Shown here one piece after another: positions 1 through 7,378 of a stretch of DNA of 11,908 bases. Source of the stretch: Bacillota bacterium. Lineage in GTDB: Bacteria; Bacillota; Clostridia; Peptostreptococcales; Anaerovoracaceae. The DNA lies in contig JAGBGL010000175.1 in NCBI GenBank assembly GCA_017936025.1, forward strand, positions 1 to 11,908. Reading direction: 5' to 3'. Made by a program: the position numbers and the translations under genes. Position 1 is the first letter of the stretch; each line of letters starts with the position of its first letter. The notes under the pieces are model-generated. The model was not told the DNA's origin, ran no database searches, and saw only the letters and a program-made list of their open reading frames with translations.

Positions 1-380
1 AATACTCTATCTGTTCCATCACCTGCATAACGTGCAAATTTGATATCTGCATTTGTTCCGCAAGTGTAAGTCCCCATCAGTTCACCCTGAACCGATGAGT
101 CTATGCTGAGACCTTTCATGGTATCAGCTGTGTGATATTCGTTAGCTCCGTATCGGTACAGCTGAGCTGTTCCGCCGGAACCCGCACCTTTGATAGTTAC
201 GGTGATATTGTCTGCATCCGCTTTTGCACTCATAGGCGCTGCTGCCGCTGCCACAATATCATTATCACCGGCACCTGCGGCAGGTTCTGCCGCAAATGCC
301 AGTGATGGTGTAAATGCTATACAAGTTGTAATTACCAGTGCGAGAGCTAACAGTTTTCTGAAAGTCATTTTTCTCGCCAT
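1..380 (-). CDS. Secreted protein of unknown function, N-terminal part (runs off the left edge)
   Basis: Read on the minus strand from ATG at 378-380, the first 126 codons are open to the window edge, so the C-terminus is missing. Residues 1-30 form a classic Sec signal peptide: basic MARK and FRK, a hydrophobic core LLALALVITT, and an AFA site that fits signal peptidase I cleavage near residue 30 or 31. The mature protein starts with an Ala/Gly-rich linker (to about residue 48), followed by a region with beta-strand character such as NITVTIKGAG. I do not recognise a family. The start is supported by AGAGGT about 6 nt upstream, directly after the TAA of the gene at 396-4652; the 15-nt gap and lack of a promoter imply co-transcription. 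It is probably a second surface or secreted factor of the same operon, and could carry its own wall-binding domain beyond the edge, which cannot be seen here. Confidence 0.85.
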   Translation of the reverse strand, partial: MARKMTFRKLLALALVITTCIAFTPSLAFAAEPAAGAGDNDIVAAAAAPMSAKADADNITVTIKGAGSGGTAQLYRYGANEYHTADTMKGLSIDSSVQGELMGTYTCGTNADIKFARYAGDGTDRV

Positions 381-395
381 AGTGTTACCTCTTTT

Positions 396-3300
396 TTATT
401 TTGCAACATTGAAGATACTCATTGCTGCAGCTTCGGAAATCAGTTTTGTTCCGCCCAGAACTACGCCGGAAACAATGTTGTTTGCCTTTGTATATTCTTT
501 AGCAAAAGTGTCATTATTAGCTGCAGTCAGGATCAGTGGAGCATCCATGCTCATTGCAAGTACTCCTCCTGCCAGACCGTCAGGGAAGTTGAGACCGTAA
601 GTCATAACTGCAGCCTTTGGATTTTCGAAGAATTTTTCTGCGAATTTAACAGAAGTTTCAAATCTGTCTTTACCGCTGATTCTTTCAGTTCCGCCAAATG
701 CTCTGATGGAATCTTCCAGAGTATTACTGATTGCAACAGTTCCTCCGAGGATGTAGTATTTCTTATCTTTCAGTCCTCCCATGAATTCTTTCTGTTTAGT
801 ATCCAGAGTGCTGCCTACCAGCAGGATAGCCTTGCCGGAAGCAGATGCAGATAAGCTGTCTGCAAAGTTAGTGCCTGTGCAGACCAGAACATCTTTACCT
901 TCTACACCGGCTTCCTGCAGGATTGCCAGGTTAGTTTCATATCTGTTCTTACCTGCCAGTCTTGCAATCTTGATATTTTCGCTGTCAATATATGTATTGA
1001 ATTTTGCAGGAACTGCTACTTCACCGCCGAGGATATAGATAGTTCCTTCGTCTTTCAGATTTGCTTTAGCATACTCTGCAACTTCTTTCATTACTGCATC
1101 GCTCTTTCCATTGATCAGCAGGATAGGAGCATTCTTTACTTTAGCCAGATATGTTCCGGATAAAGCGTCTGCGTAATCCATGCCGCTTGCAATAATGATG
1201 TTTTCAAACTTTTCAACTTCCAGAGTTTTCTTCAGCTGTTCAGCTGCTTCCAGTGCAGTGTCAAATCTGTCGTTACCTGCAACACGTCCATTTTCTTCAG
1301 TGTATGGAGGTAATGGTTTTTCTACTTTTTCAGCATAGTCGCCGCCGCATACTTCACATTTCTGTGTAATTACGCCGTCAACTTCTTCACCTGCTTTGAA
1401 TTCGCAGTCTTCTGTAACGATGCCGCAAACCTGACCGTCGTATTCACGTACGCAGATTCCGCTGTGAGTTTTTGTTTCTGCATCATATGTCCATTCTTTA
1501 ACATCATGGCCAAGAGCTGGAATGTTTTCGAATACAGTTTCTTCTGCACCTTCATACAGAACTTCTCTTACACCCGGCTGAGTACATGTAGGTGCTTTAT
1601 GGATTGTTTCAGAAACTACAGGATCTCTTTCGCCTTCAACTGTTACGTAAGAGATAATTCTAATGTCGTTATAAGCGCCATTACCGAAGATAATTACTGT
1701 ATAATCTCCAGCTTCCAGAGCACCCAGATTCCATTCGCCGTCTTCCAGGTCATACAGATAGTGCCATCCAATTGACAGGTCTGCAAAGTTTGCATCAGCA
1801 CCAACTTTACCTTCATAGTAAGCGACCCATGCACTTCCTGTACCTTCTGTAGAAGAAGTAACTTTAAGAACTACGTCTTCGCCTTCTGCAACTGTTACAT
1901 CTTCATCATAAGCCATTGTTTTATCGTTGATTGCTAACTCGTAAGTTGCAGTGGAAGTATCCATATCGATATAGATATCTTTTGTTGCAAGAACATTATT
2001 GTATCCGCTGTCCCCGAACAGTACCAGTGTATATTCACCAGTTACTGTAGCTTCAACACTTGAAGATTCCTGTGCATATTCAGCACTGAAGATATTTACT
2101 TCTTTACCGTTCAGGTCAACACCTGCTTCCTGATCTACAACATAATACCAGAAGTGAGAAACTTTTCCGCCTGCATTAGGATTATATTTGTCACCTTTTT
2201 TGTATAGGCCAACCCAGGACTGGTTGTTTTCACATTTGGCTGTAACCAGAATCTGATCGTCTGCTGTGTAGCTGTCTTTGTCGGAGCTTAACAGAGTATC
2301 AGCGTAGGAACCTTTACAGTATTTACATGTGAATGTTGTTGTTCCATTGTCAAATACTGATTCGAATTCACATGCCTCTGTACCGTTCTTTTCACAATTA
2401 TCATGTTTTGTACAAACTTTTTTGTGAGTTTTAGCTTCAGCATCATAGTCTGTGTATGTGTAAGCATGAGATTCTAAATAGGATCCGCCGCATACTGTAC
2501 ATGTGAATCTTGTCTGGTTGCCTTCTGCAACGCCTGCATCCCATGTACATTTTTCATTTGTTACGACATGTTCATCATTTTTCTGGCAAACACCGGAGTG
2601 AGTCAGAGTTTCTTCATCAAATGTCCATGTGTAGTCATGTTTGATTGTGATATCTGTATATGCAATAACAGAGAATCCGTCATTCGCACATAAATACAGT
2701 CTGTATTCTCCGTCTTCTACAAGATCGCCTCTAGAACCTGTCTGATTCCAGTTTGCGTCATAGATGTTAAATGTACTGCCTATTCTGCTTGGATAATCAT
2801 AGTAGAAAGATACCGGATCAGATGCAGCATTAGGCGTTTCACCTTTTTTGTACAGTCCTACCCAATCTTTCGCACCATAGTCATAATCTACAGTTATGTT
2901 AATAGGTTCACCGAAATCATAAACTTTCTTGTCTGTGGAGATAGGTGCTGCATCATAAGTGTAGCCGCAGAACTTACAAGAGTAAACTGTTCCTCCCATA
3001 TCGTCTTTGCTCTTCATGAAAGTACATTCTTCTGTTCCGTTACTTTCACAATCTTTATGTGCAGTACATGTTTTCACGTGAGTTTTTTCGCCTTCATTCT
3101 GTTCATATGTATAGCTGTGTGCGTCTACATAGGAACCGTTACATACTGTACAAGTGTATTTAAAGCCACCATCTACAGCTTCGCCTTCTCCAAAGGTACA
3201 AGCTATCGGTCCATCTACATCCTCCGCATGTTTTTCATTTGTACAAACACGGGAATGCGTTTTTGTTGCCGCATCAAATTTCCAGTCACCATAGTTGTGC

Positions 3301-4652
3301 TGAATTTCAATCTCAACAGAAGAAATAACTGTGTATCCATCATTAGCAAACAGATATACAATATAAGTTCCCGGTTCTACAACCTGTCTCTGGTTATCGC
3401 TTGCAACCACATCATACAGATTATGAGTGCTGCCTTTAACGCTTGGATAGTAGTAGTAGAATGATCCCAGCCCAGGTGTGCCAGGAACTTCACCTTTCTT
3501 GAATAAAGCAACCCAGTCTTTTTCTGCATATTTTGTACCTACAGTTACATTGATTGCTTCACCAAAGTCATAAACCTTTTTATCTGTGGAGAGTACATCT
3601 ACTGTATAAGAACCCTTACAATCTTTACATGTATATGTAACTTTATCTCCATTCTGTTCACCGTTATTGAAGATACATGCTTCTGTGCCATTAGCATCAC
3701 AGTTTTCATGCTTCTGACAAACTTTTGTATGAGTTTTGTCTGCTTCATTGAAAGTGTATTCAAAATCATGAGATTCTACATAAGAACCCTTACATACAGT
3801 ACAAGTGTATTTTGTGCCGTTTTCAACTGCTACGCCATCATCAAAAGTACAGTTCTTAGTCTCTGTAACATCAGCATGACCCGTACATGCACGTTTATGA
3901 GTTTTGCTTCCTTCATCAAAGACCCATTCACCGTACTGATGTGCAATAGTTATATCTACGCGGTCTATAATTTCATAGCCATTATTTTCCAATAAATATA
4001 TTGTATACTCGCCCGCTTCTGTCACCTCTGTCTGATGATGTTGCCCATAGATATTGCTCGTATAACCTGCAGATTTTGGATAGTAATACTCAAAAGAAGT
4101 TCCACTCACGCCTGGAATTGAATCTTTCTTATAAAGTGCCACCCAATCGGCAGAACCACATTCATATCCATTCACAGTTACATTTATTGCTTCATCAAAG
4201 TCATAAGAAGTTTTATCTGTTGAAAGGAAATCTCCTCTGCCCTCTGATACTGTAATTGTAATGTTTACAGCTTTATCAATATTGTATCCACCATCTTGGA
4301 ACAGTACCACTTTATAATTTCCAGCAGTCAACTGAGCATCCCTACTGTTTGTTGTTCCACTAAAAATATTCTTCGCAGTTCCATCCAGGCCATCATACCA
4401 ATAGAATGAACTTACGTCATTCGGGGATTCGTCTGCTTTGTATAAACCTACCCAAGCGCTACTATTAGGTGATGATGCACTAACCATAATTGGTTCACCA
4501 TACACATAAGTAGTCTTGTCCGTAGTAATTGTCGATTCGCTTGCTGCATGTACCTGCCACATATTGACCGGCATTGCAGTAACGATCAACAACGTAATAA
4601 GCAGCACGGATATAAATCGAGCCGCTCTAGATTGCGTTACGATGTTACTCAT
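396..4652 (-). CDS. Giant modular cell-wall-anchored surface protein with CWB2 repeats
   Basis: 1418 residues. A signal peptide occupies residues 1 to about 36 (hydrophobic FISVLLITLLIV core, VHA cleavage site). Six copies of a roughly 95-residue domain with an STDK...Y start, a central WVGLYKK-type core and a GxYxxxLFxxxGY end lie at about 43-136, 144-237, 355-451, 571-671, 789-896 and 903-1006 (last divergent). Seven cysteine-rich modules of about 50 residues (THxxxC ... C ... CxxC) lie at 242-293, 297-350, 457-510, 513-566, 675-728, 731-784 and 1052-1107. A PTCTQPG...IPALGHD segment, common in clostridial surface proteins, is at about 1018-1050. Three CWB2 repeats start at RVAGNDRFDT (1123), RLAGKNRYET (1231) and RISGKDRFET (1324) and reach about 1403. 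CWB2 triplets (PF04122) anchor proteins non-covalently to secondary wall polymers through ILL motifs; here ILL is at 1177-1179 and 1276-1278, with LIL at 1373-1375. The start has an AAGGAGGA site about 9 nt upstream. Anchoring is secure; the function of the projecting part (adhesion, metal or ligand binding) is unknown. Confidence 0.95.
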   Translation of the reverse strand: MSNIVTQSRAARFISVLLITLLIVTAMPVNMWQVHAASESTITTDKTTYVYGEPIMVSASSPNSSAWVGLYKADESPNDVSSFYWYDGLDGTAKNIFSGTTNSRDAQLTAGNYKVVLFQDGGYNIDKAVNITITVSEGRGDFLSTDKTSYDFDEAINVTVNGYECGSADWVALYKKDSIPGVSGTSFEYYYPKSAGYTSNIYGQHHQTEVTEAGEYTIYLLENNGYEIIDRVDITIAHQYGEWVFDEGSKTHKRACTGHADVTETKNCTFDDGVAVENGTKYTCTVCKGSYVESHDFEYTFNEADKTHTKVCQKHENCDANGTEACIFNNGEQNGDKVTYTCKDCKGSYTVDVLSTDKKVYDFGEAINVTVGTKYAEKDWVALFKKGEVPGTPGLGSFYYYYPSVKGSTHNLYDVVASDNQRQVVEPGTYIVYLFANDGYTVISSVEIEIQHNYGDWKFDAATKTHSRVCTNEKHAEDVDGPIACTFGEGEAVDGGFKYTCTVCNGSYVDAHSYTYEQNEGEKTHVKTCTAHKDCESNGTEECTFMKSKDDMGGTVYSCKFCGYTYDAAPISTDKKVYDFGEPINITVDYDYGAKDWVGLYKKGETPNAASDPVSFYYDYPSRIGSTFNIYDANWNQTGSRGDLVEDGEYRLYLCANDGFSVIAYTDITIKHDYTWTFDEETLTHSGVCQKNDEHVVTNEKCTWDAGVAEGNQTRFTCTVCGGSYLESHAYTYTDYDAEAKTHKKVCTKHDNCEKNGTEACEFESVFDNGTTTFTCKYCKGSYADTLLSSDKDSYTADDQILVTAKCENNQSWVGLYKKGDKYNPNAGGKVSHFWYYVVDQEAGVDLNGKEVNIFSAEYAQESSSVEATVTGEYTLVLFGDSGYNNVLATKDIYIDMDTSTATYELAINDKTMAYDEDVTVAEGEDVVLKVTSSTEGTGSAWVAYYEGKVGADANFADLSIGWHYLYDLEDGEWNLGALEAGDYTVIIFGNGAYNDIRIISYVTVEGERDPVVSETIHKAPTCTQPGVREVLYEGAEETVFENIPALGHDVKEWTYDAETKTHSGICVREYDGQVCGIVTEDCEFKAGEEVDGVITQKCEVCGGDYAEKVEKPLPPYTEENGRVAGNDRFDTALEAAEQLKKTLEVEKFENIIIASGMDYADALSGTYLAKVKNAPILLINGKSDAVMKEVAEYAKANLKDEGTIYILGGEVAVPAKFNTYIDSENIKIARLAGKNRYETNLAILQEAGVEGKDVLVCTGTNFADSLSASASGKAILLVGSTLDTKQKEFMGGLKDKKYYILGGTVAISNTLEDSIRAFGGTERISGKDRFETSVKFAEKFFENPKAAVMTYGLNFPDGLAGGVLAMSMDAPLILTAANNDTFAKEYTKANNIVSGVVLGGTKLISEAAAMSIFNVAK
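2301..4223 (-). repeat. Three tandem ~630-bp coding repeats (beta domain plus two Cys-rich modules)
   Basis: Inside the surface-protein gene the same unit occurs three times in direct order: about 3603-4223, 2955-3590 and 2301-2942 (residues 144-350, 355-566 and 571-784). Each unit has one WVxLYKK-type domain followed by two cysteine-rich modules, the first with a CTVC or CTVC-like knuckle and the second with an extra Cys in CxxHxxC. DNA identity remains visible in places, for example around 2919-2941 and 3568-3590 (TCATAAAC...TCTGTGGAGA). The copies have diverged, so the expansion is not recent. Boundaries are approximate because they were placed by eye from the translation. Confidence 0.85.
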
Positions 4653-4727
4653 ATCGTAATTCCTCCTTTTTCTGAATAAAATATATTAGCCATGCTATAA
4701 TAAATACTAATTATATATAGCATTTTA

Positions 4728-4756
4728 ATTATACAACTTTTAAGCTGTTCTCACAA
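4728..4756 (-). promoter_or_regulatory. Sigma-A type promoter of the surface-protein operon
   Basis: On the minus strand TTGTGA (4751-4756) and a perfect TATAAT (4728-4733) are separated by exactly 17 nt. The predicted start of transcription near 4721 gives a leader of roughly 70 nt before the ATG at 4652, with AAGGAGGA at about 4662-4669. It lies just downstream of the rnr terminator, so the surface-protein operon appears to be its own transcription unit. A TGTTGAA-AA-TTCAACA inverted repeat at 4787-4802, about 30 bp upstream of the -35 box, is a possible regulator site. Confidence 0.75.
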
Positions 4757-4858
4757 CCTCGAAAACCATTTCTGCACACCATTTCTTGTTGAAAATTCAA
4801 CATTTTTGTAGCATTTTATGGCAACTCCTTTTTATGCGCATACACTTCCTTTTATTCA

Positions 4859-4890
4859 CAAAAAAAGAACTGCCGCAGGACAGTTCTTTT
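4859..4890 (-). terminator. Intrinsic terminator after rnr
   Basis: A 10-bp stem (AAAAGAACTG at 4863-4872 with CAGTTCTTTT at 4881-4890) has an 8-nt loop. On the minus strand it is followed by a run of seven U (4860-4866, partly inside the stem). It starts 25 nt after the rnr stop codon, where a terminator for rnr would be expected. Confidence 0.85.
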
Positions 4891-4914
4891 CATCTCGTTC
4901 TGATTTTTTCATCA

Positions 4915-6858
4915 TTATTCAGCGAATACAAAGTCGATCTCACGGCTGTCAATGCTGACGCCGTCTACACCTATACGGACCTTCTGGCCCAGCATGTATT
5001 TCTTTCCGGTGCGTTCGCCTATCACGCAGTATTTATCGGGCACATGAACATAATAGTCGTCCCACAGAGAATCCAGCCTGATCATACCCTCAATAGTATT
5101 TTCCAGTTCAACGTAAATTCCGAATCCGGTAACGCTGCTGATGACACCGTCGAATTCCTCGCCGATATGATATGACATATACTCGGCCTTCTTCATCTTC
5201 TCGACTTCCCGTTCCAGCGCGATCGCATGCCGCTCAGTCTGAGATGACTGGTCCGCTGCATACACAGCCTTTCTGCGGAAGCGCTTCATCGTCTTTTCAT
5301 TCAGCTGCCCGTGCAGGCTTGCCTTGATGATACGGTGGATCATCAGGTCAGGATATCTTCTGATCGGTGATGTGAAATGGCAGTAGTACTTCAAAGCCAG
5401 ACCGAAGTGGCCCTGGCAGTCGATTCCATAGTACGCCTTCTGCATCGCTCTCAGCATCACGGTGTTGATGACATTTTCGTAGCTCTTGCCCTTTACATCT
5501 TCAAGGATCTTGCTCAGTGTTTTCGGATGGACGTTTTCCGCAGAGCCCTTGAACGTCAGGCCGAAGCCATTCAGGAAGCTCTTGAATTCCTGCATTTTTT
5601 CAGGTGCAGGTGCTTCATGGATACGGTATACGAACGGCACTTCCATCCAGTAAAAGCGTTCCGCTACGGTCTGATTTGCCAGCAGCATGAATTCTTCGAT
5701 GAGCTTGTTAGCTGTACGGCGCTCCGCGATGTCGATACTGTGCGGGATGCCCTGTTCGTCCAGTGAAATATATGCTTCGTCGAAGTCGAAGTCAAGGCTT
5801 CCACGTGTCTCTCTCTTTTTCCGCAGTATCTTTGCCAATTCGTCCATCTTAAGAATATCGTCGTAGATATCCCTGTACTGTTCAATCAGTTCTTTATCAC
5901 CGTGTTCAAGCATGTCGGATACATCGGTATATACCATTCTGGCTTTTGAGTGGATAACGGCCTCGTAGATGTCATGGCCTACCACATCGCCATTAGGCGA
6001 TATTTCCATATCCACTGAAAGCGTCAGTCTGTCCTCGTCCGGATTGAGGCTGCAGATGCCGTTTGACAGGCGCTTTGGAAGCATTGGGACCACCTGGTCT
6101 ATCAGATACACGCTGTTACCGCGTTTTAAAGCTTCCTGGTCCAGTTCGCTCTCGTCCTTCACATAATGCGTTACATCAGCAATATGGACGCCTAACAGGT
6201 AATTGCCATTAGGCAATATGTCTACTGATACCGCGTCATCAAAGTCTTTTGAGTCTGCGCCGTCTATTGTGATTATCGTTTTATCACGCAGATCACGGCG
6301 GCCGGCTATATCTTTTTCAGTTACGCCCGCCTTGCTTACTGCTTTGGCTTCCGCATTTACGCGGCTCGGGAATCTGTCGTTCAGTCCCTCACTGCGGAGC
6401 AGTGCTTTGATGTCCCCGCCGGGTTCATCTCTGCGGCTTATTATCTCTGTGATTTTTCCTTCTGCGTTGTTCTTTTTATCAGGGTATTTTGTGATCACGG
6501 CAACTACCTTGTCGCCGTTCTGCGCCTTGCCGAAGTCCGCCTTTCTTACGAAAAGGTCTTCTCCTCCCTTCTTTCCCTCAGGAACTACGAAGCCGAATTT
6601 CTTGCTTTTCTGGAATGTGCCTACGACTTCTGTCGTCTTGCGCTCGAGGACTTTTACTATTATCCCTTCTCTGGAGCTGCCCCAGAGTGCTTCCGGAATA
6701 AGGTCTACTGCTACGATATCACCGTCCATCGCACCGCCCATACTGCGTCCCGCGATATAAATATCAGATTCATCATCTTCAGTTATAACAAAGCCAAAGC
6801 CCCTTTTGTGCTTTGACAGTGTGCCTGTTATAACAGGTCTTTTACTCTTCTTACTCAT
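4915..6858 (-). CDS. rnr: Ribonuclease R (3'-5' exoribonuclease), short form
   Basis: 647 residues. RNase R degrades structured RNA and rRNA fragments processively from the 3' end and works with tmRNA-SmpB in nonstop mRNA decay. Visible domains: cold-shock domain 1 (about 9-70, GTLSKHKRGFGFV), cold-shock domain 2 (about 76-140, GTFQKSKKFGFVVPE), RNB catalytic domain (about 185-515) and S1 (about 565-643). The catalytic acidic motif IDGADSKDFDDA gives D199, D205, D207 and D208, and HFTSPIRRYPDL (494-505) is the RNB signature. B. subtilis RNase R is about 779 residues; this one lacks the N-terminal winged-helix segment and the Lys-rich C-terminal tail. An in-frame TAA four codons upstream fixes ATG 6858 as the earliest start. 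No Shine-Dalgarno sequence is seen before it, which is odd because nearly all neighbours have strong ones. The usual Bacillota neighbour smpB does not follow. Confidence 0.97.
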   Translation of the reverse strand: MSKKSKRPVITGTLSKHKRGFGFVITEDDESDIYIAGRSMGGAMDGDIVAVDLIPEALWGSSREGIIVKVLERKTTEVVGTFQKSKKFGFVVPEGKKGGEDLFVRKADFGKAQNGDKVVAVITKYPDKKNNAEGKITEIISRRDEPGGDIKALLRSEGLNDRFPSRVNAEAKAVSKAGVTEKDIAGRRDLRDKTIITIDGADSKDFDDAVSVDILPNGNYLLGVHIADVTHYVKDESELDQEALKRGNSVYLIDQVVPMLPKRLSNGICSLNPDEDRLTLSVDMEISPNGDVVGHDIYEAVIHSKARMVYTDVSDMLEHGDKELIEQYRDIYDDILKMDELAKILRKKRETRGSLDFDFDEAYISLDEQGIPHSIDIAERRTANKLIEEFMLLANQTVAERFYWMEVPFVYRIHEAPAPEKMQEFKSFLNGFGLTFKGSAENVHPKTLSKILEDVKGKSYENVINTVMLRAMQKAYYGIDCQGHFGLALKYYCHFTSPIRRYPDLMIHRIIKASLHGQLNEKTMKRFRRKAVYAADQSSQTERHAIALEREVEKMKKAEYMSYHIGEEFDGVISSVTGFGIYVELENTIEGMIRLDSLWDDYYVHVPDKYCVIGERTGKKYMLGQKVRIGVDGVSIDSREIDFVFAE

Positions 6859-6885
6859 ATGTATATTTTATCACATAGCAGAAGG

Positions 6886-6913
6886 AAAACCAGCGTTTTC
6901 TGACGCTGGTTTT
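6886..6913 (-). terminator. Hairpin between the lipoprotein gene and rnr, probable terminator
   Basis: A perfect 11-bp stem (AAAACCAGCGT at 6886-6896 with ACGCTGGTTTT at 6903-6913) has a 6-nt loop. The minus-strand 3' arm ends in UUUU followed by CCUUC, and the plus-strand arm ends in five U, so it could act in both directions. It lies about 70 nt after the lipoprotein stop and only 27 nt before the rnr ATG. Either it terminates the lipoprotein transcript or it attenuates read-through into rnr. Confidence 0.7.
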
Positions 6914-6984
6914 TCTGCTTTGGACACTTGCAGCCGCCTGTTTGTATTTGAGCCGAAACGTTTCGTAACGGCAAGGTTCAGCAG

Positions 6985-7293
6985 CTACTGGTTCATGTTT
7001 TTTGTTTCGTCTTTTGTGTTGTCAGTGTTCTTTTTAACGTCATTATTGTTATTGCCGTTGTCGCTTCCGTCTACCAGATCCTTGGCATCATCTGCCAGTT
7101 CGTCTACTCCGTCACGTGCAGCATCACCCATGTCATCCACACCTTTTTCAGTCTCATCTACAACACCGTCATTCTGTTCCGTGATAGTGTTATTGTCTGT
7201 CATTCCGTTGTCTTTGTCATTTTCACCGCAGCCAACAAATGTGAATACTGATAATGCCAGCATCATAGCTAATACAAATGCTGATTTTTTCAA
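6985..7293 (-). CDS. Small acidic lipoprotein, function unknown
   Basis: I place the start at TTG 7291-7293, giving 102 residues, because AGAGGAG at 7302-7308 sits 8 nt upstream. The longer reading from TTG 7312-7314 would put this ribosome binding site inside the gene. The N-terminus is a lipoprotein signal: two Lys, the core SAFVLAMMLALSVFTF and a lipobox FVGC with Cys22 as the lipidated residue (Phe rather than Leu at -3). The mature part is low-complexity and rich in Asp, Asn, Thr and Glu, with a central segment of amphipathic, possibly helical character (MGDAARDGVDELADDAKDLV) and an Asn run. No family is recognised. It is predicted to be tethered to the outer face of the membrane. Its gene sits alone between two hairpins, so it probably has its own promoter. 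Confidence 0.82.
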   Translation of the reverse strand: MKKSAFVLAMMLALSVFTFVGCGENDKDNGMTDNNTITEQNDGVVDETEKGVDDMGDAARDGVDELADDAKDLVDGSDNGNNNNDVKKNTDNTKDETKNMNQ

Positions 7294-7301
7294 AAAAATC
7301 A

Positions 7302-7308
7302 CTCCTCT
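7302..7308 (-). promoter_or_regulatory. Ribosome binding site that sets the TTG start of the lipoprotein gene
   Basis: AGAGGAG on the minus strand lies 8 nt before TTG 7291-7293. An upstream ACTCCTC (plus-strand GAGGAGT, 7341-7347) can pair with the GAGGAGT that contains this site over 7 bp, which would hide it in transcripts starting far enough upstream. Confidence 0.7.
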
Positions 7309-7352
7309 CTGCAAATTTTCTCAATATAGTATCTGCAAACGAGGAGTTTTTT

Positions 7353-7378
7353 ATAAATTCACTGAGTTGTGAATTTAT
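7353..7378. promoter_or_regulatory. AT-rich 10-bp inverted repeat, candidate operator
   Basis: ATAAATTCAC (7353-7362) and GTGAATTTAT (7369-7378) are perfect inverted copies separated by TGAGTT. It lies 60-85 bp upstream of the lipoprotein start codon and next to weak promoter-like sequence (GATACT at 7329-7334 on the minus strand). No U-tract follows on either strand, so an operator is more likely than a terminator. The regulator is unknown. Confidence 0.45.

Noticed and set aside
6954..6965. CGAAACGTTTCG palindrome as a CcpA cre or LacI-type operator
   Set aside because: Inner bases fit, but the conserved outer TG and CA of cre are replaced, and the site lies between a stop codon and a terminator rather than at a promoter.
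7312..7314. Upstream TTG start for the lipoprotein gene, giving 109 residues
   Set aside because: The ribosome binding site lies downstream of this codon, and the shorter form has the proper Lys-Lys start of a signal peptide.
6203..7372. Plus-strand open frames (6203-6760 and 6806-7372) opposite rnr and the lipoprotein gene
   Set aside because: They mirror genes with clear motifs on the other strand, are low-complexity Ser/Pro/Phe-rich, and lack start signals.
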